From Adiantum capillus-veneris (Eukaryota; Streptophyta; Polypodiopsida; Polypodiales; Pteridaceae): DNA of 64,000 nt. Every line of letters begins with the position of its first letter. Within the stretch, counting starts at the first letter, position 1. The translations under genes and the position numbers were made by a program. Positions 11,064 through 22,237 of this stretch are shown here, piece after piece. Location of the stretch: the NCBI GenBank assembly GCA_014529385.2, contig CM043963.1, positions 80,677,412 to 80,741,411 of the forward strand. Direction: 5' to 3'. The notes under the pieces were generated by a model. The model did no database searches. It worked only from the letters and a program-made list of their open reading frames with translations, and was not told where the DNA came from.

Positions 11064-14000
11064 GTGTATGTGACCAATGGACTAGACTGGGCATAAAAAC
11101 ATAAAAAATATACTACCTCGTTCACACCACATTGGAGTAAGGTTGAGTAACAAAGTGCTAACAAATTGTTATGCATTAGCGGGAGCACGTCGGCTCATGT
11201 GAGTAGCTGCATAGCTCAATGTGAAATGATCGCAATAGCCATTTCATTTAATACAAGTATTGGCACAATGTTAGAGAATGCAAGTAAGTTGAAAGAGCCA
11301 TACTGTCATCAAAAAATAGATAGTAATCAAGCTGATAAGTAAGCCATGTGCGTTGAATTTATGTAACCGTGTTGTTCTGTGGAATGGTATATGTGTAGGA
11401 CTTTGAAAATTATAGAATTTTGAGAGAGTGCTATTAGTGTATGATTGCTTGTGTTTACGAGAAGATTTTTCAAAACCAAAAATTGAAAATGCGGGGAGAA
11501 CTTGTGTGATTTTTGTAAATCATTAGACTTTGGATGATGTATTGCATCTGAAAATATGTACCAGTTTTTGCATTGGGAGAGAGGTACAAGTAGGAGACAA
11601 CTGTAACTAGCAAACTGACACCAAAGTATAGTTAACAAATTCAAAATGTGTTAATTTGGATTTAATAATTGGCCATAAAATAAAATCATATTCCTCCTTA
11701 TTAGTTTATAGTATGGATAGAGAGAGGATGACAACTGAGTAGGAAGAAAAACTCTACAATTTTAATTTTAATAGCTTAGATCCACGAGAGTCACAAACAA
11801 ACATAAAATATAGGAACCAGATCTTGGAGAAACACTACACCATATGCAAGAGTACTGATCATGAGCGTGCTATGTCCAGCTGGAGAAAATTGGCGAACGT
11901 AACTGTCTTGAAAACACTACCAGTACTTACCAATGTGCCCAGCACAGTAAACAATTTTGTGGGCGCCATAATATTTCACGCACCCAACCATTACCAAGAC
12001 CCATTGCCATTTTCAATATCTAGTGGCTCTATCACTACTACCATGTGCCGAGTAGCATGCTCAATCCTACATGTACAACCATCTTTTTGTTGGGCCTAGT
12101 CAGACTTGAGCTGCCTCAGCAAAAAGCTACATAAACTTATAGCAATCGATGTGGCCCCTGTCAGATCAAAAGTTTCAAGCTCCATGGCAACAATTGTCCT
12201 TCTTAGATGTAGATATTCATGTGCATGGGTTATTGTGTTGCATGTGTTGCAAGGTGCAAGCACATATTTATCCTGGATTGGATAGTATTATAACAACTTA
12301 CAATGCAACAAGGGGTATAAGATGATCAAGCCAGAACGATGAGAAACTTACCTACTGTGGGCAACACAATTGAGAAGGAACCTGCAAATTAGAGGTAGCA
12401 CCAAGGGAGTCGGTGGAAGCTTAGTTGGGGCACAAGATGTGGTCAATATCATTATGACAATAAATTCAAAGGAGATACGATGTATATATATGAGAGGTTG
12501 GAAAAATGGAGGGGCAACCGAGATCACAGCGAGACAACTAGCAAAGCAGCTAGAGTAGTCTCAAACCATTCTTGCTCAGAGGGGTTTTGTGTAGAAGTAC
12601 TAAGCCACAAGGCTCGTTCTGGTGTCAGAATATATGAAGGACAATGCGGGCACCAACCTCTGCCTGCAAGCTGCGGATTGACCAAATGAAGGCGGTTACA
12701 GACGGTATTGCTACTGCTTCTGGGAGTTGCAAACGCGATGGCTATTGCTAGGGAAGATTGACGATGGAAGCTACGTCAAGGTTTATTGCTACAACATGTG
12801 CAATGGATGAGTTAACAGAGACAAGAGGGGCTGAGTGTGTGCACGTATTTTGTCTGGTGTGGGCTTACGGTAATGTGCAGAAAGAGATAATCAACTAAGA
12901 GTGGGTTAAGGATGTACGAGAGTGGGCTTAGGGTGTACATGATTTGTAAAAAAAAAGTACTTAGGCGCGTGTCAAACTTGGGCAGGCAAGAGGCAGTCGT
13001 GCTTAGGTGGCGAGCTTGCATTCGCTGAGCAAAAAGGAAAAGTTGGCCCGAACACCTTGTCAGAGGGGCGGGCAAACACCCTCGGCCAAGTTTTGAGGCT
13101 CCATGGCCATCTGCAAAAAAGGCGCGCGGGAAATTTTTTGACGGGTGCTGAGCCTTGCTCTGTAGCGTCAAACACGGGGGGCTCACCACCTGCCCTACCC
13201 TGATTGGCGTTGAAAAATGTCACTTCTGATGTCGTGAAGCTGTGTGTGATAGCAACCTGGCTGGACCTCCGAAAACCAAGGCGGGGCGGGTGTCCTAGTC
13301 TGACAGGGACTTTAGCTAGGCCTGGAGTGGTGACCGAACGTGATTTCAGTGGCGGATCTACTAGTGGTCGCTTATGGTGTGCGACAGTTATCCTCCATGG
13401 CTCTTTCGAGCAGCCAACACCACCAAGAGACAAAGAGAGAAAGGGCTTGTCCGGATTAGGAGAACAGTGTGTGTGTGCTTCATTGGTTTTCTGTTGAGTC
13501 TGCAAGCGGCTCCTTTGAGTGTGCATGGACGAGGGAATTAATGGGTGGTGATGGATGCATGAGATGAAGAGAGAGAGAGAGAAACATACAGATATCCAAT
13601 GGTTGGTATTGCTTGCAGTGAAGTGGTTGGATGAGAGCGAGATATGGGAGGATTTTCTGGTCGTCCACTCGATGAGAAGTGGGGCGGGGTGGTTGAATAC
13701 GATCAGAGAGTGACAATGAAAGTGTGGTCGGCATGCGAGAGAGAGAGTGTGGTTCAGCTGCATCTCAGTGCTGGGTAATCAGAGCCGCCCCTTTTTGTGT
13801 GTGGTGTGTATGGCCAATGATAGGTAGCTAGTAGCGAGTGAGCGCAGAGAGAAAACTGGCTGTCCACAATTTTCTAACGGTTGCATGGGAGATAGAGAGA
13901 AAAGGTACGTCACAACAATGACTGCAGATGTTGAGAAGGAGAGAGAGAGGGTGTGGTTGGTGGTTAAAGGGGGGGTCAGCTGCCAACAACCGCATGGAGA

Positions 14001-14953
14001 GGTGGTCGCGAGGAAGAGAGAGAAAGAGAGGTTGCCCTCCAAAAACCTCACGTGAGGATAATACCAATACCCAATACCAGGGAAGTCCTCTTCCAAGGAT
14101 TTCTGCATATGCTTGAACTCGTCTCCTCTCCAACCATAGATTGTCTACGAAAGCAAAGAAAGGAACATCCTATCATTTGCGGACTCCTAGCAATGTTCAA
14201 ATTTTAGCTGGCTCTTCTCTGCCATGGACAGCACCAGCTCATATCTGGAGCAAAGGAAAGGAAATTGTATCGACCAATTTTAAATGCTAAGCACGTCTAG
14301 GTAATTAGCTACACTCTCCGCAAACGTTACAGAATGATAATGTGTACACCCAAGTTCTAGCCCAAGCTCGTTTTTGCACCAATTCATATATGAGGCAAAG
14401 GAATGAGACGTAGGGACTAGAAAGTAGAACTTAGGAAACCAAAGCCTACTCAAATTTCCACCAAGGAGGAGGTTCGAGGATTTTTTTTTTTTCTCAAATT
14501 TTACCTACATGTACTCATAGCTTTTCTAATGCTTCTACGACTTGCCTTACAGTGATGGAAGAGAATTTTATCCTATTCCTTCTTCTCTATTTCTTGATTC
14601 TTACTCCGTCTGATAAATCATACTCTTAATTTTTTTATTAGCTACTAATTATGGTACGTATATAAAGACCTCAATTAATCAAATTTGTGTTTGTTTCTCT
14701 TGAAACAAATGCTTCCTATGCTCAACTTTTAGACTTAAGTACCTTCTTGAAAACAATTGTGCAGACATAGTAGATTCAATTAATGAAAGCAGCAAAATGA
14801 AATAAAATAAAATACTTAGCTCATCTCCATAGCTACATCCAGACTACATCACAACAAGGAGCATAATTGATTTTAATGCCTTGGCTTTTATTCGGGCTAC
14901 CGATTTCCTAAGTCTCTGAGCATGATCGTTCTATGCCCAAGAGCGTAACCACA

Positions 14954-14965
14954 GCTTTGATACCA
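14954..14965 (-). promoter_or_regulatory. Primer-binding site of the non-autonomous element
   Basis: The minus strand reads TGGTATCAAAGC one base inside the 5' LTR. It is one mismatch from TGGTATCAGAGC, the initiator-Met tRNA PBS of plant copia elements. Confidence 0.75.
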
Positions 14966-14966
14966 C

Positions 14967-15457
14967 TGCTACAGTCGAAAGTCGTGGCTTCCCTGCAAAA
15001 TATCAGAAATAACACAATAAATAACATAAAACCGACTACTCGGCATACCTGGCACAATCACGTGGTTGCATGATCGCAAGATACACGAACAAAGAGAGAT
15101 AGGGAGCAGGAGAGAGTAAGCGAGCACACGCAGGCACACCTCCTAGAGCGGAGTGCTACGCCATCACGGTGAGAGAGAAGAGAAGAGAGGAGAGAAGAAC
15201 AACATAGACATTGGGTGCAATCTCCCCCCGTGCAAGAGTGACCCTTTTCCTCTTGCACGTATTTCATTTATAGATTTCTTAAATGGTCAAATTGAGTACA
15301 AAATGGCCGGCCGATCATAAATGGCCAAAGCTCATAAAAGAGCACTTGAATAATAAAATGTACAATGTATATAATTTCATTCGCATAGGCCTAGCTCGGT
15401 CCCAGTCTTTTTCCACCTGTCAGCTGCAACAAATAATAAAATATCAATTCCATAACA
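14967..15457 (-). repeat. 5' LTR of the non-autonomous element
   Basis: This is the 491-bp copy of the LTR, carrying the two short stretches missing from the 3' LTR. It is bordered on the right by the target duplication TCCAC at 15458-15462. Confidence 0.85.
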
Positions 15458-17034
15458 TCCACGGTCTTATTCACTTCTGTCCATATGTCCATTTGTTTGT
15501 AGATGTAAGGGATGAGTAATTGCATTTCACGTGTTCCATCATGAATTGTGTGGATTTTATGTGGCATTTTCTCTGCATTCTTCTCAACAAAGTCTCTAAG
15601 AATTTCTGTTCCCATCTTTGTGTGATCTCGACCCGCTCTTATTGCCCCTTTGTTTCCATGTGCTGCCCTCCTCACACCTTGCTCAAATTGAGCTTTGTAC
15701 CTATAAAAAGACGTTCTCTGTATACCATGCATCTCATACCATGCTTCTCCACATACAACGTTCCCACTGAGCACAAAGATGTACTTCCTTGTGTCGACAC
15801 CATCAACTCGGCAAGACGAATCAAGTGTGTCATACACATAATTTGTACGTTCCTCCAATTGAAAACCCCATAAATGCTTTTTCGAGTTAGAGCAATGCTT
15901 CTCTATGTGAGATCTGGTAACATTTATCTAGACAACAATCAATGGCTGCAATTTGTGAGAAAGCTCCCATAGACATTCTCACCTCTGAATCTTTAAGAGA
16001 GTATATCCTAGGCTTTCTATTAGCCATAGAATAATTTCACTTATGTACAAAAAGTGACCTTGTCCCTGCAAAAAAAATTGTAGCTGCATAATCCACATTT
16101 TCCATCTCCTTGGCTATGTCTTTATCCACAAATTATTTGCCCAATGGTTGGGAAAGCAATGGTGATCCGTCTTGGAAGGTAAGCCTCTTAATAGGCCATC
16201 TCACTAAAGTAATGGAGGAATCCCAATCCTCGAGTGAGAACTTTCGAGCGAACAAGAAACCGAGCGAGCATAAACAATGAAAAAGATTAGATCAAGATCT
16301 CAATAGTTACTCTACAGAGTATAGTGTAGCAAAGTAACCATGTTGCATCTCAAATAGTCTCAAACAAAAGAGCCATACTCTTCCTTTAATGTGTTCACAC
16401 ACACATTGATACACATTCATATCCTTGCTTCTGAACCATCTTGCTGAGCATATTCCAAAACTCTATTTTTGCAAACTTATTCTCCATGGTAAATTCACAT
16501 GTTGCAATTGTCATAAGTTCGTGCACAAATAGATCAAAAGATGGTAACTCAGATGCCACATGTCCATCATAATGCATAGGTATCTCTTGAACTTGAATGA
16601 TATCCTTTGCTTGCTTGAGTGCCATTTGTAGGCTGCTTTGTGAAGAAGGCGTTGCATGTAGTATACCAACTACTGTGGAGGGACCATCTGACTATTACTA
16701 GTGTGTCCTTCATTCCAATGGCTTGTGTGCTTTCAATAGCAATGCGAACCTTCCAGAATTGACATTGGCCATGATTGAGAAGGAAGATTTGTTCACCACT
16801 AGCAAGTTCAGTAGCCTTTATCTTCACCTGCTCTCCCATTAGAGTTAATGGATGCAAATTGAATGCATTAGTTATTTCATAATGTTGTATCACAAAAGAG
16901 AAAGAAAGTGCATAGATGCTATTGTCAAACATAAGAAAAATCTTACTGCCACATTGTCGTCCATAAATGGTTATGTGCCTAGCCATGGTTGGCTGCAGGA
17001 TGAGGAATTTCAAACTCCAAGCAAACCTTTTCAA
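15458..17034 (-). pseudogene. DUF7869-like gene, 5' part, split by an LTR element
   Basis: The best block is 15858-15458, an uninterrupted minus-strand frame. It contains YIFVLSGNVVCGEAWYEMHG, then FYRYKAQFEQGVRRAAHGNK, and later PYIYKQMDIWTEVNK, the helix-turn-helix-like N-terminal region typical of this family. It stops at the LTR element, and the family's next conserved segments appear on the far side at 10027 and below. Two further upstream minus-strand frames (16625-16395 and 17034-16567) may be earlier exons, but I cannot assign them. Breaks occur between 15860 and 16390. No promoter is recognisable. Confidence 0.5.
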
Positions 17035-17039
17035 GCTAT

Positions 17040-17853
17040 ATAAAAAGAGAAAAACCCCACAAGATACATAGAACTTAAATCATAATAGAAACATTTAGCA
17101 TCAAATTACATATTACAATCTCTCTATCATTGTCTCTAAATGTCTAGAACGTTCCTTATGGAGACTTTAATCATCCACCCTTATATTAACTCCTTGATTA
17201 TCCAAGGTTATGCTCCCTCCTCTGAATCACGGCTGGTGGCCTTCAATATTCAAGCCATTGTAGATGCTTAGACAAGTAAAATTGTGTGTGTGTGTGCGCG
17301 TACAATGTTGTGGAGGGGGAAGGAGGGTTCCTCAATACATAATATTATGGCAAGTGCTTGTAGGGAAGTTAAACGAGAAGTAGATTTGGTAGATCGTATT
17401 GGTAGGTTGGAGCCAATATGAACAATGTGTATGTGCAATGTTTGGTGCTAAATTGTACCTTATTGAAATTGGAGATAAAATTTTTTGGGTGAGTGAATCC
17501 ATTTTGTCTAGCTCGCAGAGAGCTCTCAAAAAAGATATTTCAGCGTATAATCATGACACTTGAGAAACAAAGAGGAAAAGGAAAATATCCTTCACATCAC
17601 ATGTATCATGAAAAGAATATTTTTCATGGACTACGAACTCTTTTAGAGTTTTCATGGTGAGTCGCAAAAGAGGAGGCCCCAATCATAAGGACTTTGTGGC
17701 CAAGGGTGGGAGAGGTGATGAAGATCATAAGGTACTGTCGACATGAACGATAATCATCACTTGCATGAAACAGCTTGGCAATCACCTCTTATGCAATGCC
17801 TTTGCAATCACCTCGGCCCTATCTTTTGGCGAGAACAAAGGTGAAGAGTTTGG

Positions 17854-17854
<1 letters not shown>
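17040..17854. other. Non-coding stretch
   Basis: I see no supported gene or element boundary; open frames are short and without recognisable motifs. Confidence 0.4.

Positions 17855-17939
<85 letters not shown>
17855..17939 (+). repeat. (TG)n(AG)n compound microsatellite
   Basis: About 45 bp of TG repeats are followed by about 40 bp of AG repeats. Long Cys/Val and Arg/Glu frames across it are artefacts of the dinucleotides. Confidence 0.95.
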
Positions 17940-17944
<5 letters not shown>

Positions 17945-18147
17945 GTTCTTCTTTCACAGTTGTGGGATCACAGCCGACGAATCTTTTCTCAAAAACTAGT
18001 CTTTCTAGTCGTGCGTCAAAAATTGATATGTCAGCAATCCCTACCTCCACCTTCTTCTAGAGTTCCACAAAACTGGGTCTGATTCCGCCACTGGGCAACG
18101 AGCTCTCCATGGAAGGGGTATGCATGCTCTCAACCAATCTAGCCAAT

Positions 18148-18150
<3 letters not shown>

Positions 18151-18183
<33 letters not shown>
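18151..18183 (+). repeat. (CT)n tract
   Basis: A pure pyrimidine dinucleotide run, the first of a series of CT tracts on the plus strand between 18.1 and 20.1 kb. Confidence 0.95.
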
Positions 18184-18185
<2 letters not shown>

Positions 18186-18558
18186 GACTCAGTGCCGCCT
18201 CTATAAGTCACTCACAGTGCTTAGAAAAAACATAGGTTTAGTGTAACAGAAACCTAGGTTTAGTGTAACCCCACCTACAAATTTTGAGATTTACCTCTAA
18301 AGTTTTATAGTTAAAGGTGAGAAAACCTCCAAAATTTGGAAAAAAATAATGTAAATTGATGTAAAAACCTTCAGATTTAGTCAGTTTACCTCTATTGTTT
18401 CTAACATGTAGGTTTGACAAGTTTTTGGAAAAAAGTTTTTTTCAAGCACTAGTGAATCACTCTCAGTGGCCGAGTTTAATGAATTTTCAGTGTCGTGTCT
18501 CTTGCTCACTCGCACGACTTCTCTCTTCATGCACTCTCAGAGTCTCAGAAGCAAGTCG

Positions 18559-18560
<2 letters not shown>

Positions 18561-18604
<44 letters not shown>
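18561..18604 (+). repeat. (CT)n tract, 3' flank of the RPS26 pseudogene
   Basis: A pure CT run; on the sense strand of the neighbouring minus-strand RPS26 copy it reads (GA)n downstream of the stop. Confidence 0.95.
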
Positions 18605-18611
<7 letters not shown>

Positions 18612-18806
18612 CTTTAGAAAGACATTTCCAAAACATCAAATACAAGCCTGTCCAAAAGACTCAAAAGTCCCTCAACGTCCATCCAATTGATGGCTTCAAC
18701 CACAATGCCAATGCTCGTAGCATGCGTCTTCTAAGAGTTCTAAGATAGAAGTCAATATTCATGAGCCTTCTTCCTCTCCTGGCTTATGCACTAATTAGAC
18801 ACCTCT

Positions 18807-19166
18807 TCACTTTCTAACAGCAGGAACATTGGTACGCTGATTCTGGTTCTGCATATCCTCGTTGCGTCTAAACCTTTGTGGTGGCTCCCGAACTCTTCTT
18901 ACTATGCGGGATCTCACATGGACAACATGAGAGTGAATGGCACATGAAACGCAGTATTGCATTTTGGCGCAAAGCTTGGGAAGTGCGTACCCATCATAAA
19001 CGCATCCTCCACATCTCGCACAACAGCTTTTTCAACAATGGTCCTCAAGAAATCGCTTGGCTGCCTTGTCCTTGGGCACACATCACCCATAGCTAGAGCA
19101 CCTGATGGGGTTGGTGTGGCCTCTTCCGTGCTTGTTACGTCCACCATTATGACGCTTGACCATCAT
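18807..19166 (-). pseudogene. RPS26: Ribosomal protein S26 (eS26) pseudogene
   Basis: This is a broken copy of the small ribosomal subunit protein eS26. From the minus-strand ATG at 19166 the frame reads MVKRHNGGRNKHGRGHTNPI, matching the basic N-terminus of eS26, then CVPKDKAAKRF after an in-frame TGA. A frameshift follows in the region around [16 protein letters not shown]. After another shift, [20 protein letters not shown] and [12 protein letters not shown] close the protein, with TGA at 18807-18809. The coding span is 360 nt, close to the size of the intact protein, and no intron is visible, which fits a processed copy. Sense-strand (GA)n tracts flank both sides (19211-19253 upstream, 44 nt from the ATG; 18561-18604 downstream). 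No poly(A) tail is clear. Confidence 0.85.
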
Positions 19167-19207
19167 GATTGCTTATGTCGCAACTGTTTCTACTTCCTCT
19201 TGGGCGT

Positions 19208-19210
<3 letters not shown>

Positions 19211-19254
<44 letters not shown>

Positions 19255-19319
19255 AAAATCAACTCTCAAAGAGCGCGTGCCAGTGCGCAAGGGTCTCTCT
19301 CTCTCTCTCTCTCTCTCTC
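19211..19319 (+). repeat. Two (CT)n tracts with a linking repeat
   Basis: CT runs at 19211-19253 and 19294-19319 flank a unit of the type AACTCTCAAAGAGCGCG. That unit recurs at about 19320-19350 and 20140-20170, so the tracts and linker were copied together. Confidence 0.9.
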
Positions 19320-19534
19320 AAAAAACTCAACTCTATCAAAGAGCGCAAGGGTTTTTCTCTATCTCTCTCTTTTTTGAGAATATAGTTCAAAATTTTTTGA
19401 AAATTGAAAATTTCTACTAGTATTTCGGTTTACATCTTTATAGGGCGGGACCTTGATTAAGAGCATTGCAAGCTGCCTAGTGGAATAGGAAAAGAGAACT
19501 GTGTAGTTTTAAGCTCCAGAGAACTGTGGTAGTC

Positions 19535-19953
19535 TTAAGCTCCGGGGGCAGCCTCGTCGCCAGCGCTGCCGCCGTGAGAGGAGGGATGAAGGGCGAAGCC
19601 TGCCAAGTCGCGCGCCTTGCATCATATCCCATTAGCCACGTCCTGGATGCGGAATCGGGCGTTGTCCAGCTGCTGGGAAACGTCAGGGTGTCTACCCACG
19701 ACACCAAAGAAACAGCCGCTATGGCTACCCCTCCGGCTATGAGGGCGCCTGCCGTGCACACCGCCATCAAGAAGCCTACGGGCACCAGCACTGGGCTTAA
19801 CCGCAGCAGCAGCGGCACCATCACTGCCAGCACCACCACCAGCACACCCGCCCCCACCCGGAGCGTCACTCGACGTTGGCTTGTGCTTTTGCAGGTGCTG
19901 CATTAGCTCCCACGTCTTCTTCTCACTTGCTCCTGCGCTTCAGTTGCTGCCAT
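19535..19953 (-). pseudogene. Oleosin pseudogene
   Basis: Oleosins coat seed or spore lipid bodies through a long hydrophobic hairpin. Minus-strand ATG 19953 gives MAATEAQE. A shifted frame then reads KKTWELMQHLQKHKPTSS, typical of an oleosin N-terminus. The frame changes again into the hairpin, running from VTLRVGAGVLVVVLAVMVPL through the proline knot PLLLRLSPVLVP (P-x5-SP-x3-P, about 19780-19815) to IAGGVAIAAVSLVSW. A third change gives the amphipathic C-terminus PDVSQQLDNARFRIQDVANG, an in-frame TGA, KARDLAGF, and TAA at 19535-19537. All parts are present in order at about normal length, but at least three frame breaks and a stop rule out a functional oleosin. The sense strand carries a (GA)n tract 107 nt upstream of the ATG. 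Confidence 0.8.
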
Positions 19954-20093
19954 CTCCCACTGTGCTCAGCTGCGGCAAGATATTCTACTCTAAAGCCGGC
20001 CCCCTTAGAAATATAATGCTGCAGGTAACTGAAGCGAAGCCAATGGTTCCAATTCATAATTCTCTCTCTCTCTCTCTCAAAAAAAACTCAAAA

Positions 20094-20164
20094 CGTTGAT
20101 AGTAGAGGTTTCTCTCTCTCTCTCTCTCTCATAAATCTCAAAAAACTCAACTCTCTCAAAGAGA

Positions 20165-20219
<55 letters not shown>

Positions 20220-20231
20220 CTACTATCAACG
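20094..20231. repeat. Inverted repeat with CT/GA arms
   Basis: The arms CGTTGATAGTAGAGGT (20094-20109) and ACCTCTACTATCAACG (20216-20231) are perfect complements. They continue inward into a CT run (20111-20130) facing a GA run (20176-20215), giving a stem of at least about 37 bp with one mismatch. The loop holds a smaller CTCTCTCAAAGAGAG hairpin and an alternating (GC)n stretch. It sits between minus-strand and plus-strand pseudogenes. Confidence 0.85.
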
Positions 20232-20866
20232 CTCTGTGTGTAAGAATTTTGAGCGAGAGAACGAGCCCTCTTAGCACGTGGCAGTGGCTCGCTTGCCCTA
20301 GGTGAGCCTCGCAGTGTGGTCATTGGTGGCTGTTGGGTGATTCTGGTTCTTGAGTCACTGAGCTAGGGAGTCATCGTATTGCAGGCTTGGAATGGGTGCG
20401 GTGTCGTGCACAATTCATTTGAAGTAAGCACACATATCACGACCCGTATACAAAGCTTTTGGAAAGCTAGTATTATTTGTGTGAGCTTCCAAGTTGGGAA
20501 GGGTTATAGTGCTACTGGTGTTCGACTTTGGAGGCGGTGCCTGGCTCACAAATAGCAATCGATCTGTGCTTTATAAGGGCCCAAGGAGAGGTGAAGGACC
20601 AGTCACCGGCCGTGCAGGCAAAGCCCGGAGGTGATATTGCCCAACAAAACGAGGGAGACCATGGTGTCATTGCAAGCCAACCAAGGAGGAGCGCAATGCA
20701 CATACCGAGAAAGAGCTGGTCAAGGTTCTCAGCACACTATCATTAAAAATAAAAGATTGTTGGAGGAATTCGTCTCACCGTTCGGGTCACTGAACGCTGC
20801 CAAAGGCCGAGATATGGCCTATCAAGATGCTCCCGCAAAAAGTCGAAATAGAGGATGCTAGCGGCC
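20232..20866. other. Region upstream of the FBA pseudogene, no recognised gene
   Basis: Open frames exist on both strands (for example minus 20703-20512), but I recognise no family. It may include 5' untranslated sequence of the aldolase copy. Confidence 0.35.
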
Positions 20867-21926
20867 ATGGCCGCGTTTGAGGGTAAATACGCAGCTGAGC
20901 TTATTGCCACTGCCAAGTACATTGCGACCCCTGGAAAGGGCATCCTGGCAGCCGATGATCAGAGCACAGGGACGATTGGGAAGCGTTTGGCAAGTATACA
21001 TGTGGAGAATGTAGAGTCAAACACGCAAGCTCTCCGGGAGCTTCGTTTTACTGCCCCAGATGCCCTCCAGTACCTTTGTGGTGTCATTCTCTTTGAGGAA
21101 ACCCTCTATTAGAAAATAGCGAGTGGCAAGCCGTTTGTGGAGTAGTCCCCGGCATCAAGGTAGATAAGGGCACTGTCAACCTTGCAGACATGACTGACGG
21201 TGAGACAACGACTCAGGGACTGGACGGCCTTGCCCAACGCTGCCAGCAATATTATAATGCTGGAGCCCGATTTGCGAAGTGGAGAGCTGTGCTCAAGAAT
21301 ATTGGTCCAACTGAGCCATCTCCTCTTGCCATACTTGAGAATGCAAATGGGTTGGCTCGCTATGCCAAGAGAATGGTCTAGTCCCCATTCTTGAGCCTGA
21401 GATTCTTGTGGATGGGCCCCATGATATTAAGAAATGTGCTGCCGTGACGGAGATTGTGCTTTTTCCTGCTGTCTACAAGACTTTGAGCTATCATCATGTA
21501 CTCTTGGAGGGCACCTTGTTGAAGCCAAACATGGTTACTCCTCGCTCTAAAGCGCCAAAGACAACCCCTCGGGAGATAGCCAAATACACAGTACAAGCAC
21601 TTCAAAGGACGGGTCCTCCTGTTGTTCCTGGTGTCATGCTCTTGTCGGGCGGTCAAAGTGAGGAAGAAGCAACTTTGAATTTGAATGCCATGAATGAGAT
21701 GGATACCAAGAAGCCATGGCTATTTTCTTTCGCATTTGGACGAGCATTACAAGCCAGCACTTGAAAGACTTGGGTTGGAAAGAAGGAAAACGTTCCTGCA
21801 ACACAAGCTGCTTTGCTTGCCCGATGCAAGGCCAACTCTGAGGCTGTCCTTGGCAAGTATGCTGGAGATGCTGCTAAGGGCGTTGACACTGATGAATCGC
21901 TTCATGTTGCGAACTACAAGTATTAG
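20867..21926 (+). pseudogene. FBA: Cytosolic fructose-bisphosphate aldolase (class I) pseudogene, intronless
   Basis: The intact enzyme cleaves fructose 1,6-bisphosphate in glycolysis. The copy starts at ATG 20867 ([20 protein letters not shown]) and continues with [20 protein letters not shown]. An in-frame TAG at 21110-21112 follows LFEETLY, and a small deletion after GKPFVE shifts the frame to [12 protein letters not shown] and [12 protein letters not shown]. Another shift near 21370 leads to [29 protein letters not shown] (Schiff-base Lys codon about 21522), then [18 protein letters not shown], and the end at NYKY with TAG 21924-21926. The 1060-nt span equals about 353 codons, close to the roughly 358-residue enzyme, with no introns. 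Together with the lack of a plastid transit peptide, this points to a processed copy of a cytosolic FBA mRNA. At least two frame breaks and a premature stop make it non-functional. Confidence 0.92.
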
Positions 21927-22090
21927 CTCTCCTATGCTTGAGCTGTTGAGTTTTGATTGCAATGATGTTTCATGTTTTGTAATAATGTTTAGGTGCGGGG
22001 ATGGCTGCAGAACGAATTAAATGGGCTGTTTTTCTGAGGTTTATGTAACGGGCATCTTTATCATGATTTAATTTAGCTATCGTTTATTCC

Positions 22091-22093
<3 letters not shown>

Positions 22094-22172
<79 letters not shown>
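22094..22172 (+). repeat. (GA)n tract between FBA and RPL12 pseudogenes
   Basis: A pure GA run of about 78 bp. It lies 65 nt upstream of the RPL12 start and about 170 nt after the FBA stop, on the sense strand of both. Confidence 0.95.
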
Positions 22173-22174
<2 letters not shown>

Positions 22175-22237
22175 CAACACAAGGTTGTGGAAGTGGAAGC
22201 AGAAGCAACAGAAAGAAAGGAGAGGAAACCAACAGAG

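Larger units (their letters stand above)
10474..14966. other. Interior of the non-autonomous LTR element, no recognised gene
   Basis: Apart from the repeat at 10867-11063 I see no recognisable protein. A longer minus-strand frame at 12972-13763 is low-complexity (Ser/His/Pro rich) and overlaps equally long frames in other registers, so I do not call it a gene. GC content rises at 13000-13450. Confidence 0.5.
10028..15457 (-). mobile_element. Complete LTR retrotransposon without visible pol (non-autonomous)
   Basis: Two long direct repeats (10028-10473 and 14967-15457) start TGCTACAGTCG and end CCATAACA on the plus strand. They are flanked by a perfect 5-bp duplication TCCAC (10023-10027 and 15458-15462). 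On the minus strand the right copy is followed by TGGTATCAAAGC (14965-14954), close to the initiator-Met PBS of copia elements. The left copy is preceded by the purine run AACGGAGAGGT (10474-10484). The orientation is therefore minus, with the 5' LTR on the right. The 4.5-kb interior shows no protease, integrase, reverse transcriptase or RNase H motif in any frame, so mobilisation in trans is likely. Confidence 0.85.

Noticed and set aside
12812-13763. Minus-strand frame of 263 codons inside the non-autonomous LTR element
   Set aside because: Low-complexity composition, overlapping frames of similar length, no recognised motif, and no repeat of it elsewhere in the window.
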